Shown here piece after piece: positions 36,149 to 47,179 of a stretch of 64,000 bases of DNA. The stretch comes from Effrenium voratum (Eukaryota; Sar; Dinophyceae; Suessiales; Symbiodiniaceae). The DNA is taken from positions 147,964 to 211,963 of the forward strand of contig CAUJNA010000510.1 of the NCBI GenBank assembly GCA_963377175.1. Direction: 5' to 3'. Below the pieces are notes generated by a model, which saw nothing but the letters and a program-made list of their open reading frames with translations, did no database searches and was not told where the DNA came from. Made by a program: the position numbers and the translations under genes. The number at the start of each line of letters is the position of its first letter. Positions within the stretch are counted from its first letter, which is position 1.

Positions 36149-37202
36149 TTACTTCGATGCGGATTCTTTGCGGGATCTCTTCGCTTCGGCTTCAGGATCC
36201 TGTTGCTGAATAAGCAGCTCCTGCATGGGTTGCATCAAGATACGGTTTTGCGAATCCAGTGCCTGCGTGAGCGACGTCGTGGTTTCAATATGGGCTTTCA
36301 TCTCGCAGAGACCGACTCGCACCTCGCCACCGAACTCCTCTGCAACTGCAACCCCAGATTGATCAATCCTCTCACTCAAACCAGAGATCTGCTTCTGCAT
36401 CTCGGCAAACTTGTCCTCATGCAAACGCAATGTCTTAACGACCGGCCCCTCAGCACAGCACAAGATGAGGCTGCTGGCGCCGCACCGGAACTCTTCGTGG
36501 CCAGGCTCCTTGCCCATGGATCCGCAACCTGTAGAGGATCAACTCCAGGCTGATTTCCAGAAAGGTCACCACACAATTCGAGCTTTTGGCGTCTCATCAA
36601 GCTTGGACAACAGGACGGGTACGCCGTTGATGGACCGGCGGCGGCTGAGCAGAGCCGACAAGCCATCCCTTCCTGACCCTCCGCAAGACCTTAGCACTCC
36701 ACTTGATCGCCTCAATCCACGGCGTGATCTCACTGGGACCAATCGCAGGCGGGCCTCCTTGCAAAAGCCATCTCTCAGTGATGTCGAAAAAACTTTGGGG
36801 CATCGATACCCGGCTTAACCTTTGCCCATGCATCCGGAAAGTGGGACTCGCGCACCCGAACACCGAAAGTGCCTCTATTATGAACCAAACCAAGGTGTGT
36901 AGGCAGAGAAACAGCTGTAGTGATCGCCCCAGCCAGATCACTCTCAAACCACTCAACTTCGCAGGCGGCGCCTCACCCTTTTGCTCACCTTTAGGCGACA
37001 TGTAAACCGGCTCCGAACCCAGCCCAGACAACCGAAGGGTAGCACTAGCAGCATCAATGGGCAGTCGAACAAAGACACTGAATGTAGTAGCATGCTTTGG
37101 CACACACGATTTTGCGCCCTGAGTCCAGGACCGCCCCCACACCTGCTGAACTGTCTCAACTTCTGCTTCCTTCAAGATGGTCTTGACGGGAGATTCAAGC
37201 AA
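36149..37202 (-). pseudogene. LINE ORF1-like region, second part
   Basis: Two frames. 36597-37202 carries FSVFVRLPIDAASATLRLSG and GLRVIWLGRS, as in dinoflagellate LINE first-ORF proteins. 36149-36517 carries a coiled coil (FAEMQKQISGLSERIDQSG). Frameshifts separate them. Confidence 0.6.
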
Positions 37203-37252
37203 TCTGCTCCACGCACCCGGTGACCAATCTCGTTGAAAGGCCTCAAAAAAAT

Positions 37253-37325
37253 GGTCCCACGCGAGCTCGAACCGCAGACCTTATGGCTATTAGCTGTACG
37301 CTTTAACCAACTGAGCTATGAGACC
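37253..37325 (-). tRNA. tRNA-Ile (AAT anticodon)
   Basis: A 73-base cloverleaf. The 7-bp acceptor is GGTCTCA with TGGGACC (one wobble). The D-arm is GCTCAGTTGGTTAAAGC, the anticodon loop CTAATAG with anticodon AAT, and the T-loop TTCGAGC. The sequence resembles eukaryotic tRNA-Ile(AAT). The anticodon stem has two mismatches and one D-stem pair is lost, so activity is uncertain. It lies inside an interruption of the LINE and next to a viral scrap. Confidence 0.65.
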
Positions 37326-37445
37326 CTTGTGCGCAAGCGTGAAAGCAGACGTAAAGTTGCAGCTGCGGGCGTCATAGAAAAGGGATTCGCCTGTTTTCCG
37401 GTGAAAGCGGAATCCTGAGCAAAGTGAGCGTCTGGAGCCACGGCC

Positions 37446-37545
37446 GCCGTCGCGGCTGCGGCTGGCCTGGACGGGGCAGCACGTTCAGGCGCACGTACTC
37501 GGCTGCGTCCTGGGGCAGCTGAGAGCGGAAGGCCTGCGCCCGGAA
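37446..37545 (+). pseudogene. Fragment of the Ala/Gly-rich viral gene
   Basis: About 95 bases closely match 57921-58010 in the same orientation, including GCGCACGTACTC and GGAGCGGAAGGCCTG-like blocks. It is a third piece of the same viral gene, embedded in the LINE about 120 bases from the tRNA-Ile. Confidence 0.75.
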
Positions 37546-37624
37546 CAGTCACATCAGTATTCGTGGGCCGAATCTTGGTCTGGCTAGCATGGATAAGGAA
37601 AAGCCGCATCAAACACGGACGAAC

Positions 37625-38722
37625 TTAATCAGTGATAGGAATTACAACCTGCTCAGAGGACCAAGGCAATGCTGTCTCAACCTGCACTGTAGACAAAAAA
37701 GTATGTTCCGAAATGGATAGCGCATTCCCTGCAGTTGCAAGCTCACCGAAATTGTGAGGCATATCCAGCATCACACCTCGCTTGACGATAGACCAGCTTG
37801 TGTGAACAGCGGCAGGGCTGCCGTCGTCGTGCAAAAACAAACCATCAGGGAAAGCGGCACGTTTCAAATCAATTTGGGCAGGGCGAAATTTGGCCTTGGG
37901 ATCAGGCTGACCTTTGACGTCACGTTTGGCAGCACCTGAGACGGGCGGCCTCAGACGTGGCAACAAACCGGCAACGTCGCAGTCATGTTTGGACCCAACT
38001 GCGCAGAGGTCATCACATGCAGCGCGATCATTCGACTGCATCACGGCGTGTACCACAACCTCATGCTTTGCTGCCTCAAAAAGCCGGTCAATGAGGTCGG
38101 ATGAAGCCTTCGGCTCCGCACCTCTGCCGACGAGCAAGCCCATAGCCCGACCTTTGGCGCGCAGGATTGTGTCCGGCTTGAAACCTCCGCCGGCCGCCCT
38201 TCGTCCTGAAATACACAGAAATGCAAGACTCATGATGTCCTTGTGCCTCCAACGGAGCGTTCATGTTGATCCCACGGGGCCCAAATGCAAAGTATACATC
38301 ATCTGTAACCTCAAGCCCTTGCATCCGGCAACGCTGCATGATGATCCAACCTGGCGAGGATGGTTTTGCCTGCGTAACAAAGGTCGCCCGGCCGGCAATT
38401 TGACCCAGAGCTGCCACCTTGCAGGTTGCATCGAATCAACAGCAAGTCTCCCATCTGCATGTTTGACCACAGTGTCAAAGCGCACGCCAAAATCATTCCG
38501 GAGCTGTCTGATGGGTACATTTGGAATTTCAGCACCTTCAAAGAAAATATCACAATGAAGCCGGGTGCGCAGACGCATACTCAAGGCGATTTGAGGTGCT
38601 GTCGCATCACCATCAACCTGATCCTCACACACGCAAAGGCCATCTGACCACAGCGAAAGAGGGGCAAACTTGTGGGTCTTCTTCCAAGCCCACCATGAGC
38701 TGCTGCCCCATCCTGCGTCCAC
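37625..38722 (-). pseudogene. LINE ORF1-like region, first part
   Basis: Frames at 38261-38722 (FGVRFDTVVKHADGRLAVD) and 37625-38233 (QIDLKRAAFPDGLFLHDDG, ending VVIPITD) look like successive parts of the protein continued at 37202. The break between VVIPITD and the next part is filled by the tRNA-Ile/viral insertion. Confidence 0.55.
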
Positions 38723-39199
38723 CCAGTTCTAGCCAAACCTTGGTATAAGCACAGCTCGCTTTGGGCAGGGGGACCAGTGCACCATCCCGGTCAGATACCT
38801 CCCAAGCGATGGTAGGCGAGATGGAGGGCATGGGCTCGATCGGATCATCTTTCACTCCTCTCGAGCATTGCGCTTGAGGCGAATCTGAAGCAAATCATGG
38901 GGCGCAACCCTAGACTCCCCGAAGGTGTGGTCGCCACACATCGCTCTGCAACCATGAAAAAACTGGCTCATCAGATCAAATGGAACAATCTGCAGCAATG
39001 TATCGATCTTCATCCCACCATGAATCTGAACACAATGTCTGAGAAAACCAGAATACCCCATCCTGTGGATCATGATCTCCACCTGCACGGTGGCTCGTGT
39101 CAGCTGGAATGCTGTGGACATCATGCGTGGCAGGTCGGTCACATGCCTCAAGCGCATACTTGTAATCTGCCAGGCTCATCCACACACTGCAAATAAGCA

Positions 39200-40130
39200 C
39201 AAAAACCCAAATAGAGCGCAATCCGTTGGAAATGGGTCGTGTCACAGCCTGGGGGCGGTGAACAACAATCCTGTCCTCACTGAATGTGATGCTGCAGTCG
39301 GTGGCTCGCGCTCTCTGAGACTCCCAGAATTGATGACCTGGTGGCTACATGTGCCAAGGCAAAGAACAACAGCGGCAAACAACGGTTGAAGGGCGTGGCC
39401 CTCTGCAATGCAGTTGCCAACCACATGGCGACAGCTTATTGCTCCGGTGTAAGGAAATGCATCCACTCCAACCCATGCTGAGCAACTCAAGGCCAGTGAA
39501 AAAAGCCCATTTGTTGTTGTGCAGGCGCAAAGACCCAAAGCCCTTTCGATGATAGCTGCGCAACCGACTTGAGGTGCTGACGTGAATATGATGCCATCGC
39601 CACCGTACTCGGCAGAACATCATCCTGCCCCGTCCTTGCAAAGGATTGCACATGCCATTTCTGCCCCGTCCGGGCGGCGCAGCGCCTCTAGCGCCCGCAG
39701 CCCTCCGTGAAGCGCTTTGGCAGCCGCTGCGTGCAGGCAGTCCATCTTCACCTGCGCAAGGTAGCGCGGCGGCGCGTCCAGATGCGGCCAGTGCTCCAAA
39801 GCCCAGCACCGCGTCGTGGATGGTTCCCAAATGGATTCTATAGTAGTAAGGAAAGAAGGCTTATAGTAACCTAATTCTTGGGCCAAAAATCCTGCAAAAC
39901 AGCCAAATTCTCAACCCGCTGAACGTTTTTTCCGATGTCACCGGTCAATGTCACCACTCCGTTTTTGGTGCAAAAAGCGCTGAAAACGGCGAACTCCGAA
40001 AAGTGCGTTTTTTCGTGTCCGGCGTCAAAAGTGCAGCCCGGGCCTCCAAATTCGCTCGTTTTCCTCCGAAAACCGGTTCCAGGTGTTCGCAGTGCTCCGA
40101 AATCCGCATTCTACCCCGAAAAACCTGCGA
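39200..40130. other. Spacer, no supported gene
   Basis: Between the LINE and the viral region. Short frames on both strands (39345-39886) have no recognised motif. Confidence 0.4.
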
Positions 40131-40134
40131 ATTC

Positions 40135-40350
40135 CAGCCCGCCGAGCTTGTCACCGCCGAAGTCACCGGTCTCTAACACGTCAGCCCGCCGAGGCACAGC
40201 CCAGAGCCAGCCAGCGTCTGACGCGGCAGCCCGCCGAGGTGCTTCCGAGTAACACGTCAGCCCGCCGAGGTTTTTCCACGTAACGCGTCAGCCCGCCGAG
40301 CTCGTCACCGCCGAAGTCACCGGTCTCTAACACGTCAGCCCGCCGAGGCC
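40135..40350. repeat. AACACGTCAGCCCGCCGAG repeats
   Basis: Six imperfect copies of a motif of about 19 bases ending CAGCCCGCCGAG. A longer block (CGTCACCGCCGAAGTCACCG through the 19-mer) is present twice, near 40146 and 40302. It directly adjoins the tRNA-like sequence. Confidence 0.8.
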
Positions 40351-40424
40351 CCGGGAGGAATCGAGCCTCCGAAACGTCGCTACGGAGAGCAAAGCAACGC
40401 TTAAACCATCTCACCATGGGCTCT
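40347..40424 (-). tRNA. tRNA-like sequence upstream of fibre gene
   Basis: It has a perfect 5-bp T-arm (GGAGG-CTCGATT-CCTCC) and a D-arm-like GGTGAGATGGTTTAAGC, but an oversized anticodon loop and an acceptor stem that pairs only with a bulge. Its T-arm half is nearly the same as in the tRNA-like element at 55821-55896. I do not assign an anticodon. Confidence 0.4.
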
Positions 40425-40814
40425 CGCTACCAGTCCAAAACGGCGCTTTTTGGCCCAAAAACTTTAGAAGCAGTTTCTCAAACAGTGAGAATCTGCCGCT
40501 CTCTTTGGGGCCGAAAAGTGCGCAAAAGGCTTGGAAAAGCGAGGCCGGCTCCGCGGCTTCGGTCTTGGTGAACTTTGCTGAAGGAGCTCAAACGGTGAGC
40601 TTCTTCAAATTCGCAGGTCGGGTGTTGCGCTGGCGTTCGCCTGAGAATTTGCAGATTCTCACTGCTTGAGAAACTTCTTCGAAGTGTGGTAGCACGGGAA
40701 GTTGAATTGAGGGTTATTTCCCCTCAATCGCATTCCAGCCAGTATGCTTGTCTGGGCAAGGTTGGCTCAGGTCTCGTCATGTGGCCGAGGTGTCCCAAGC
40801 GCTTTTGACCGACA

Positions 40815-41075
40815 TTTTCGGCCAATTCATCGCCTCATGCCCAGAGTCCGATTTTATAGGACACTGCGCCACTTCGGCCAATTCATCGCCTCATGCCAAG
40901 TGGGCGGTTTTATCTTTTACTTCCAATTCATCACCTCATGCCAAGTGTGTGATTTTATCGTACACTTCCAATTCAGCGTGCGAGTTCGCCTCATGCCCAG
41001 TGGGTGATTTTATCCTCCACTTCCAATTCATCGCCTCATGCCCAGTGGGTGATTTTATACTCCACTTCCACTTCG
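40815..41075. promoter_or_regulatory. Tandem repeats upstream of fibre gene
   Basis: Five degenerate units of about 45-60 bases. Each contains TTCATCGCCTCATGCC(C/A)AGTG, then GGGTGATTTTAT and a CACTTCC tail. They end about 75 bases before the fibre start. The repeated GATTTTAT could act as core promoter elements; that is inference. Confidence 0.5.
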
Positions 41076-41147
41076 CGTGCGAGTCGATATACAATCAGAA
41101 CACCCGGCGAATAGCGACTCAAGGCGTCGGCGAGAACATATGTAAAC

Positions 41148-44100
41148 ATGTTTGAAGGACCTGTCACGGGCAACATCCCCGAGGTCCTGGACAACGGAGA
41201 GGTGACTGACGGCACGCACGTCACAGCAGGACAGCTGGCCCTCGCTCTGACTCCCTACGCTCAAGTGACTGACCTGGCGGTGAACACGGCAGCCTCGGCA
41301 ACAACGCCGCTGCCATCCAGTCCCTGGACGACCGAGTCACCGCCGAGCTGGCCTCAAAGCTGGACAGCAGCGCGCTGGCGCCGGCGATTGCGCCCCTAGC
41401 AACGGCTGCGGCCCTGGCCACCACGGACGGTCAGGTGGCCGCGCACGGAAGCAGCATCGCAGCGCTGCAGAGCTCGCTGACCACGGGTCTCTCCAACAAG
41501 GCAGACCAGTCGGCCTTCGACGTGCTGGAGGGCGTGGTTGCCACCAAGAGCACCCCGGACAGCGTGGACCTGAAGCTGTCCAACTACAGCACCACGGCGG
41601 CCATGAACGGCTCCATCGCCTCGGCCAACAACGCCACGCTGGCCACGGTGGCCGCCAACTACGGCCTCAAGACGGTGGTGGACCAGCACTCCCTGGACAT
41701 AGCGGCGAGGATCACGCCGCTGGAGGTGGACACCAAGGTGGCCAACGCTCTCCTGGGGGCCGTCACCGCCGCGGCGCTGGCCTCCGAGCTCGCGAGTCGA
41801 GACGCCTCCATCTCGGGGCTGCAGGCCTCCAAGGCGGACGCCAGCGCCCTGACTGCTTACGCCCTGCAGTCGGCCGTGGACACTTCCTCGGAGGTGGACT
41901 CTAAGATAGCGACGGCCCTCTTGGACGCCGTCACCACGGCAGCCCTGGACGCCGCCCTCCTCGGCAAGGCGGACGCAAGCGCGCTGGCCTCCCTGCTCTC
42001 CACGGTGGACGGCTTGGACACGCCGCTGGAGGTAGACACCAAGATAGCAAATGCCCTGCTGGGTCTCGCCACCGAGGCCTTCGTCGCAGCGCAGCTTGCT
42101 AGCCGGGACGCCAGCATCACGGCGCTCCAGGGGGCCAAGGCCGACGCGACGCTGCTGGCCTCATACGCCACGAACGCCGCGCTCTCGGCCAGCGAGACCA
42201 CGCTCCAGAGCGCCCTCGACGCAATCCTCGCGGAGCTCGCAGCCCTGCAGCTTTCCGGCAGCGGCGGAGTTGTTAACGCGCCGGCCTGGGCGGGCTTCAC
42301 GACTTGGGAGCTCGTTCGCGGAAGTAACGTCGTTCGCAACCTGCATTTCGTGGCTCCTCTCTCTGCTGCGCTTGCCAACGGCGACGACACGCTGAGCATC
42401 ACGGCAGACTGCTACTCCACGGCGGGCACTGACGCCGCCATAACAGCAGCCCTGCTGGCCTACTACACCTCGGCTCAGGTAGACGCGCTGTTGGGAGACT
42501 ACCGCACAGGGGCAGCGCAGGACGCTGAGACGACCAGCGCCATCACAGCAGCGCTGCTGGCCTACTACACCTCGGCGCAGGTAGACGCGCTGTTGGGAGA
42601 CTACCGCACGGCAAGCGCGCAGGACACGCAGACGCAGGCCGCCATCGCGGGCGCGCTGCTGGCCTACCGGACGGGCCCGGACCAGGACGTCTTCACAACC
42701 AACCAAATCACCTCGGCGCTGGTGGCGTACCGCTCAGCCGCAGACCAGGACACGGCGACGGCCTCGAGCATCGCCGCCGCGCTGCTCAGCTACTACACCA
42801 TCGCGCAAGTAGACGGCCTCCTCGCCGGCAAGCTCGGAGTCGCGGAGGCAGCCTCGGCGCTGCAGATAGCAGTGCGCTTTCCGGACGACGGAGGGGCCGA
42901 CGAGGTGGTGGCCGCCATAGGAGAGCAGATCCTGGCCCCCACGGACGTCTCGCTGTCAAACTGGACGGTTCGCCCCAGCAGCGGCTGCAGCGTGGTCCTG
43001 GCCACGCACACCGCGGGCGCAGTGAGCGTGGACGGCTACACCCTGACCCTGGCGGTGAACCCGTGGAACATCGTGCGCACCTACAACTTGACCCCGGGCC
43101 GAGAGCTCCTCTTCGCCTGCCGCTACCGGCTCGGCACGGCCTCCAACTTCGTGGTGTACATGTCCGAGGCAGACAACGTCTACGACCCCTTGTACGGCAG
43201 CTTCGTGGGCGACCAGGGAGCCTGGAGCACTGGAGCATGCCAAGATGTACTTCACAGTGCCTCCGAACGGGGTGGCGAAGCTGCACTTCGGGGCGCACTT
43301 CCAGGCGCCGGGCCTGCCCAACCAGACGGCTGGAACGGTGGACGTCTACGGCCTCCAGATCCTGGACGCAACCCTGGAGACCGGCAACGCGGTGGAGGCG
43401 GAGGAGGACACGGCGGCCTCGGCGCTGCTGCTGAAGCACGAGTTCCTCGACGGAGGGGCCGACGACGTCACGCTGGCCACCCTGGGCGAGGTGCTGCTGG
43501 AGCCCACGCTCACCACGCTAGGCAACTTCCTGGTGCGCTCCAACAGCCAGAGCTCCGTGGCCTCGGCCAGCTTCACGGTGGGAGGCTTCCAGCTGGAGGG
43601 CTACGCCATGACCCTGAGCGCCTTCGCCTGGAACATCGTGCGCACCTACACGCTGACGCCGGGGAGACGCTACTCCTTCGGCTGCCGGTACAGGCTGGGC
43701 ACGGCCTCCAACTTGGTGATGTACGTCAGCGCGGCCGACAACGACTACGTGGGCGTCACCGGCACCTTCCTCGGCACGCCCGCGCAGGGAGTGTGGAGCA
43801 CGGCGCGCCTGGACTTCTCGGTGCCGCCGGGCGGAATCGCGAAGCTGCACTTCGGAGCCTTCGGCGGCTCCATCCCCGGGCTGGTGCAGCAGTCGGCGGG
43901 CACGCTGGACCTGTACAGCATGCAGATCAGGGCCAGCGCCTTCGAGGGAGAGTCTGTCTCAGTAACGGACCTGCTGGCGGACTCGCTGGCCCTCACGGGC
44001 TCGGCCACGCTGGACGGGCTCACCGCGCAGGGCAACGTGGGCTGCGACCAGCTGCTGTGCAACGACGTGAACTGCACCGACGTGTTCACCACGGGCGTGG

Positions 44101-45203
44101 ACGCCTCGGGCACAGTCTCCTGCGCCGCGCTCACAGCCACAGGCACCGTCGCCGGGGCCGCGCTGTCGTCCACAGGGGCCGTGTCAGGCAGCTCGCTGAG
44201 CATCAGCGGCGCGGCCAGCGTGGGCCTGCTGAGCTCCGCCACGGGAATCACGGGCAGCACGTTGACCATCAACAACACGGCCAACGCCGGGAACTTCACC
44301 ACGGTGGGCGACGTGTCCACGGGGACGCTGACGGCCTCGGGCGCAGCAACCGCGGCGAGCTTCGCAGCCACCGGCGCGCTCACGGGCGCCACGCTGACGA
44401 TCACCGGTGCGGCCTCCACGGGCCCGCTGGACTGCGAGAGCCTGGACTGCACCTTCACGGCCACGAGCGGCGGAGTGTCGACGGGCAGCGTGGTCTGCGG
44501 CGACGTGACGAGCTCGGGCACGGTCTCCGCGCCGCAGCTCTTCGCGTCCAACACGCTCATCGTGACCAACACCTCCGACTTCTCGGACGATCTCTTCCTG
44601 ACGAAGAACTGGGCGGGCTGGAGCAAGCTGCAGATTCCAACAACAGCGCGGCCTCCGACAGCGGCCCGGAGCTGCGGCTCCTGGGCAACCAGAGCGCCAG
44701 GGTCTTCCTGGAGCGGGACGGCGGGACGCACCAGTGCGAGCTCATCATGATCAACGATGAGGCGCTGGTGCAGACGAAGAGCCTCTCGACGCAGCTGTCC
44801 TTGACCACGAACCAGAGGAACCCCGGCTGCCTCGTGATCGCGGGCAACACGGGCAACGTGGTCTGCAACACGAGCTTCACGAATTTGTCGGACAGCAGGG
44901 TGAAGACGGAGATGGCCGAGGCCGACGTGGCAGAGCTCCAGCAGCTCTTCGACTCCGTGGAGGCCAAGCAGTACAAGCGCCCGGACATGAACGAGGACCT
45001 GAGGCTGGGCTTCGCGTCAAACGACTTCGCAGGAACGAAGTGGAAGAACCTGACGGGCACCGCGAGGTGGAGCGACGGCACGGAGATGGTCACCCTCGAC
45101 TACTCTCACCTCACCAGCGTGCTCTGGGGAGTGGCAAGGGCTTCCAGGCCCGGCTGGACGAGGTGGAAGCCTGGCAGGCCCAGCGGGGGCCGAAGAATCC
45201 ATA
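41148..45203 (+). pseudogene. Viral fibre with S74-type chaperone end, frameshifted
   Basis: About 1350 codons, starting MFEGPVTGNIPEVLDNGEVT. Order: coiled-coil region rich in alternating Ala/Ser; repeats of the fibre type LLAYYTSAQVDALLGDYRT; two similar beta modules of about 150 residues (each with NIVRTY-LTPGR and GTASN); glycine-rich beta repeats; and at the end LSDSRVKTEMAEADVAEL, the peptidase S74/intramolecular-chaperone signature of phage and viral spikes. The S74 domain drives trimerisation and then cuts itself off. Frame changes lie near 41295, 43235, 44640 and 45125. It probably formed the receptor-binding spike of the particle. It ends a few bases before the integrase start. Confidence 0.82.
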
Positions 45204-45209
45204 AGAAAC

Positions 45210-46400
45210 ATGGCCGACGCCCGCAGGCGAACCATCAAGGCCGTCTACGAGGATCCCCGCACCGGTTTCGGCAGCATAGCGCAGACGCTGCAGCAGGCCC
45301 AGGTGCGCGACCCCAGCATCTCCAGAGGGGAGGTGAAGGCGTTTCTGGACGGCCTCCGGGTGAACCAGGACCGGCCGCAGAGAGGCTACAACAGCTTCGT
45401 GCCTCTGGAGCCCATGAACCAGCTGCAGGTGGACCTGGCCGACATGAGGGCCTTCGGCGGCAAGCCCTACCCCTTCATGCTGGTGGCCATCGACGCGCTC
45501 ACCAAGAAAGTGGCCGCGGAGCCGCTGAAGGACCGTCTCGCGAGCACCACCGCGGCGGGCATGAAGAAGGTCTTCCAAGCCCTGGGGGTGCCGGCCAACG
45601 TGTACTCCGACGACGGCGCCGAGTTCAAGAGGGAGTTCAAGGAGCTGATGGATTTCTGGGACATCGAGAAGCAGGTGACCAGGGGCCACGCCTACTTCGC
45701 GGAGCGCACCATCCGCACCATCAAGGAGGCCATGTTGCGCCGCATAGCAGCCGGAGCGGGCCGGCGGGGGCAGTGGCACCTCATGCTGGCCGACATCTTG
45801 AGCCAAATCAACGGGAGGAAGCACGCTACCACGCAGGTGGCGCCGAACCTCGCCTACTCTGACCCCGAAATGGCAGAGATTGCTCTGCGCAACATCGAAC
45901 GCAGGGCCAAGCACAAGGTGACCCGCCCGGAAATCAAGGTCGGGGATATGGTTCGGATCAGGGTTAAGCCGATCGAAAGCAGGGGCTCCTACAGGGTCAA
46001 CGAGATAGCCTGGAGCGAAAAGGTATACAGGGTTGTCTCCGCCGAGAGCGGGGAGATGGGGGCGAGGTTTGGCTTGGAGGGGTGGCCGGAAAAGGTGGTG
46101 CACAGGGATCTTCGAAAAGTCCCCGAAAACTCAGCGGGGGTTGGAGGTGCAATCCCGCCAGCGGAGGCTACAGAGAGGCCCCAGGCTCCCACCTCCTTTT
46201 TGACTGTGCCTCTACGTCTCTACAACGTCTCCGACAGCTCCGCCTGCCACTCACTGAGGAGCTCCTCATCGTCGGGTCGGGGCGGGGGGCTTGGCGATCC
46301 CCCGACGTCCCAAAGTATCCACTCCACGTCCCACGCAGCATTAGCCTCAAACCAGCGCAGGGCAAGCTCTGCCCGCTGGGCGCGCGTGGCCTGGCCGTAA
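45210..46400 (+). CDS. Retroviral-type (rve) integrase
   Basis: A 396-residue frame with an RNase-H-like DDE core: Asp75 in LQVDLADMR, Asp134 in VYSDDGAEF and Glu165 in YFAERTIRTIKEAM, then a basic segment and an SH3/chromo-like VGDMVRIRV near residue 250. This matches the integrase of Maverick/Polinton elements, which inserts the linear DNA genome. The spacing between the second Asp and Glu is a little shorter than the usual 35. The last 60 residues overlap the oppositely oriented gene at 46220 and are probably not native; the real end is perhaps near residue 320-330. It directly follows the fibre on the same strand. Confidence 0.85.
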   Translation: MADARRRTIKAVYEDPRTGFGSIAQTLQQAQVRDPSISRGEVKAFLDGLRVNQDRPQRGYNSFVPLEPMNQLQVDLADMRAFGGKPYPFMLVAIDALTKKVAAEPLKDRLASTTAAGMKKVFQALGVPANVYSDDGAEFKREFKELMDFWDIEKQVTRGHAYFAERTIRTIKEAMLRRIAAGAGRRGQWHLMLADILSQINGRKHATTQVAPNLAYSDPEMAEIALRNIERRAKHKVTRPEIKVGDMVRIRVKPIESRGSYRVNEIAWSEKVYRVVSAESGEMGARFGLEGWPEKVVHRDLRKVPENSAGVGGAIPPAEATERPQAPTSFLTVPLRLYNVSDSSACHSLRSSSSSGRGGGLGDPPTSQSIHSTSHAALASNQRRASSARWARVAWP

Positions 46401-46771
46401 ACAGCCTCTTCAGAGACGTAGTCCACCTCGTTCTTGACTTGACCCAGGTCCCTGAGCCTTTCCTCGAGGCGTTTGACTTTCGCCTGCTGCACCTCGAGGT
46501 GTTCGATGAGACGCCGCTTGTGCGAGCGCTCGGCGTCGAGGATCTCGATGCGGCGGCGCTGGTGCGAGCGCTCGGCCTCAAGCAGCGCATCCTCGCGAGG
46601 CCGCTTGTTGGGAGGCCGCTGGGCCATCTGAGCAGCCGCAAGGCAGGGATCGTCCGCCCACGCAGCGGGCTTCTCCAGGAGCCATGCCTGCACGCACCGG
46701 AAGGCCGCAGAGGAAGTCATCTCTTTGAGCAGCTGCGGCGGGTGATCGAGCATGTGGGACCACTTGAGCAT
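46220..46771 (-). CDS. Coiled-coil protein, paralogue 1 of 3
   Basis: 183 residues. It shares with its two upstream neighbours the N-terminal module LLKEMTSSAAFRCVQAWLLEKPA and then AQRPP and REDALLEAERSHQRR, followed by a charged helix (residues about 75-130). It alone has a C-terminal Trp-rich acidic tail (WDVEWILWDVGG). The family is not recognised. A leucine-rich module plus a coiled coil suggests an oligomeric structural or adaptor protein; that is inference. Confidence 0.65.
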   Translation of the reverse strand: MLKWSHMLDHPPQLLKEMTSSAAFRCVQAWLLEKPAAWADDPCLAAAQMAQRPPNKRPREDALLEAERSHQRRRIEILDAERSHKRRLIEHLEVQQAKVKRLEERLRDLGQVKNEVDYVSEEAVYGQATRAQRAELALRWFEANAAWDVEWILWDVGGSPSPPPRPDDEELLSEWQAELSETL

Positions 46772-46797
46772 TTGGCGGGCTTCTTTTTTCTAGCTCG

Positions 46798-47178
46798 TCA
46801 GTGCGTCCGCCTAAGATTTCTGTTCTCTTCCTCGAGGATCTTGACGCGGCGCTCCAGCGCCTCACGGCGCAAAGTCTCACGGTTGACTTCATCCTCAAGC
46901 AGAGAAGCATAATGCCGCTCCGTCTGCAGCAGCGCTAGATCTCGCTCGCCGAGCTCGTAGCTGCGCTCCAGCTGCCCGCGCAGGCCAGCGATGCGGAGCC
47001 GGTGGTGCAGGCGCTCGACCTGGAGCAGCGCATCCTCGCGAGCCCGCGCGGGAGGCCGCTGGGCCATCAGAGCGGCCGCAAGGCTGGCAACGTCCGCCTC
47101 CGCCCACACGGCGGGCTTCTCCAGGAGCCATGCCTGCACGCACCGGAAGGCCTCAGAGGAAGTCATCTCTTTGAGCAT
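46798..47178 (-). CDS. Coiled-coil protein, paralogue 2 of 3
   Basis: 126 residues: the shared module MLKEMTSSEAFRCVQAWLLE, then AALMAQRPP and a long helix ending in KILEEENRNLRRTH. Its upstream region (47179-47223) carries an A-run and GATCCCGAGCTCTCG similar to that of paralogue 3. The stop is 26 bases before the start of paralogue 1. Confidence 0.65.
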   Translation of the reverse strand: MLKEMTSSEAFRCVQAWLLEKPAVWAEADVASLAAALMAQRPPARAREDALLQVERLHHRLRIAGLRGQLERSYELGERDLALLQTERHYASLLEDEVNRETLRREALERRVKILEEENRNLRRTH

Positions 47179-47179
47179 G

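Larger units (their letters stand above)
31245..39190 (-). mobile_element. Decayed dinoflagellate LINE (non-LTR retrotransposon)
   Basis: On the minus strand the order is an ORF1-like region, an endonuclease, a reverse transcriptase and RNase H, as in RNase-H-bearing LINEs. The junction motif GEAGNPGPG before the endonuclease is typical of dinoflagellate LINEs. Many frameshifts, a deleted RT active site and a nested insertion at about 37.2-37.6 kb show it is dead. Further 5' pieces (38852-39157: DLMSQFFHGCRAMCGDHTFG) probably belong to it. Exact ends and target-site duplications were not found. Confidence 0.8.

Noticed and set aside
43745..44731. Minus-strand frames over the fibre gene, and the similar one at 62950-63969
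   Set aside because: Antisense of the glycine/alanine-rich fibre repeats; no motif, and duplicated only because the fibre is.
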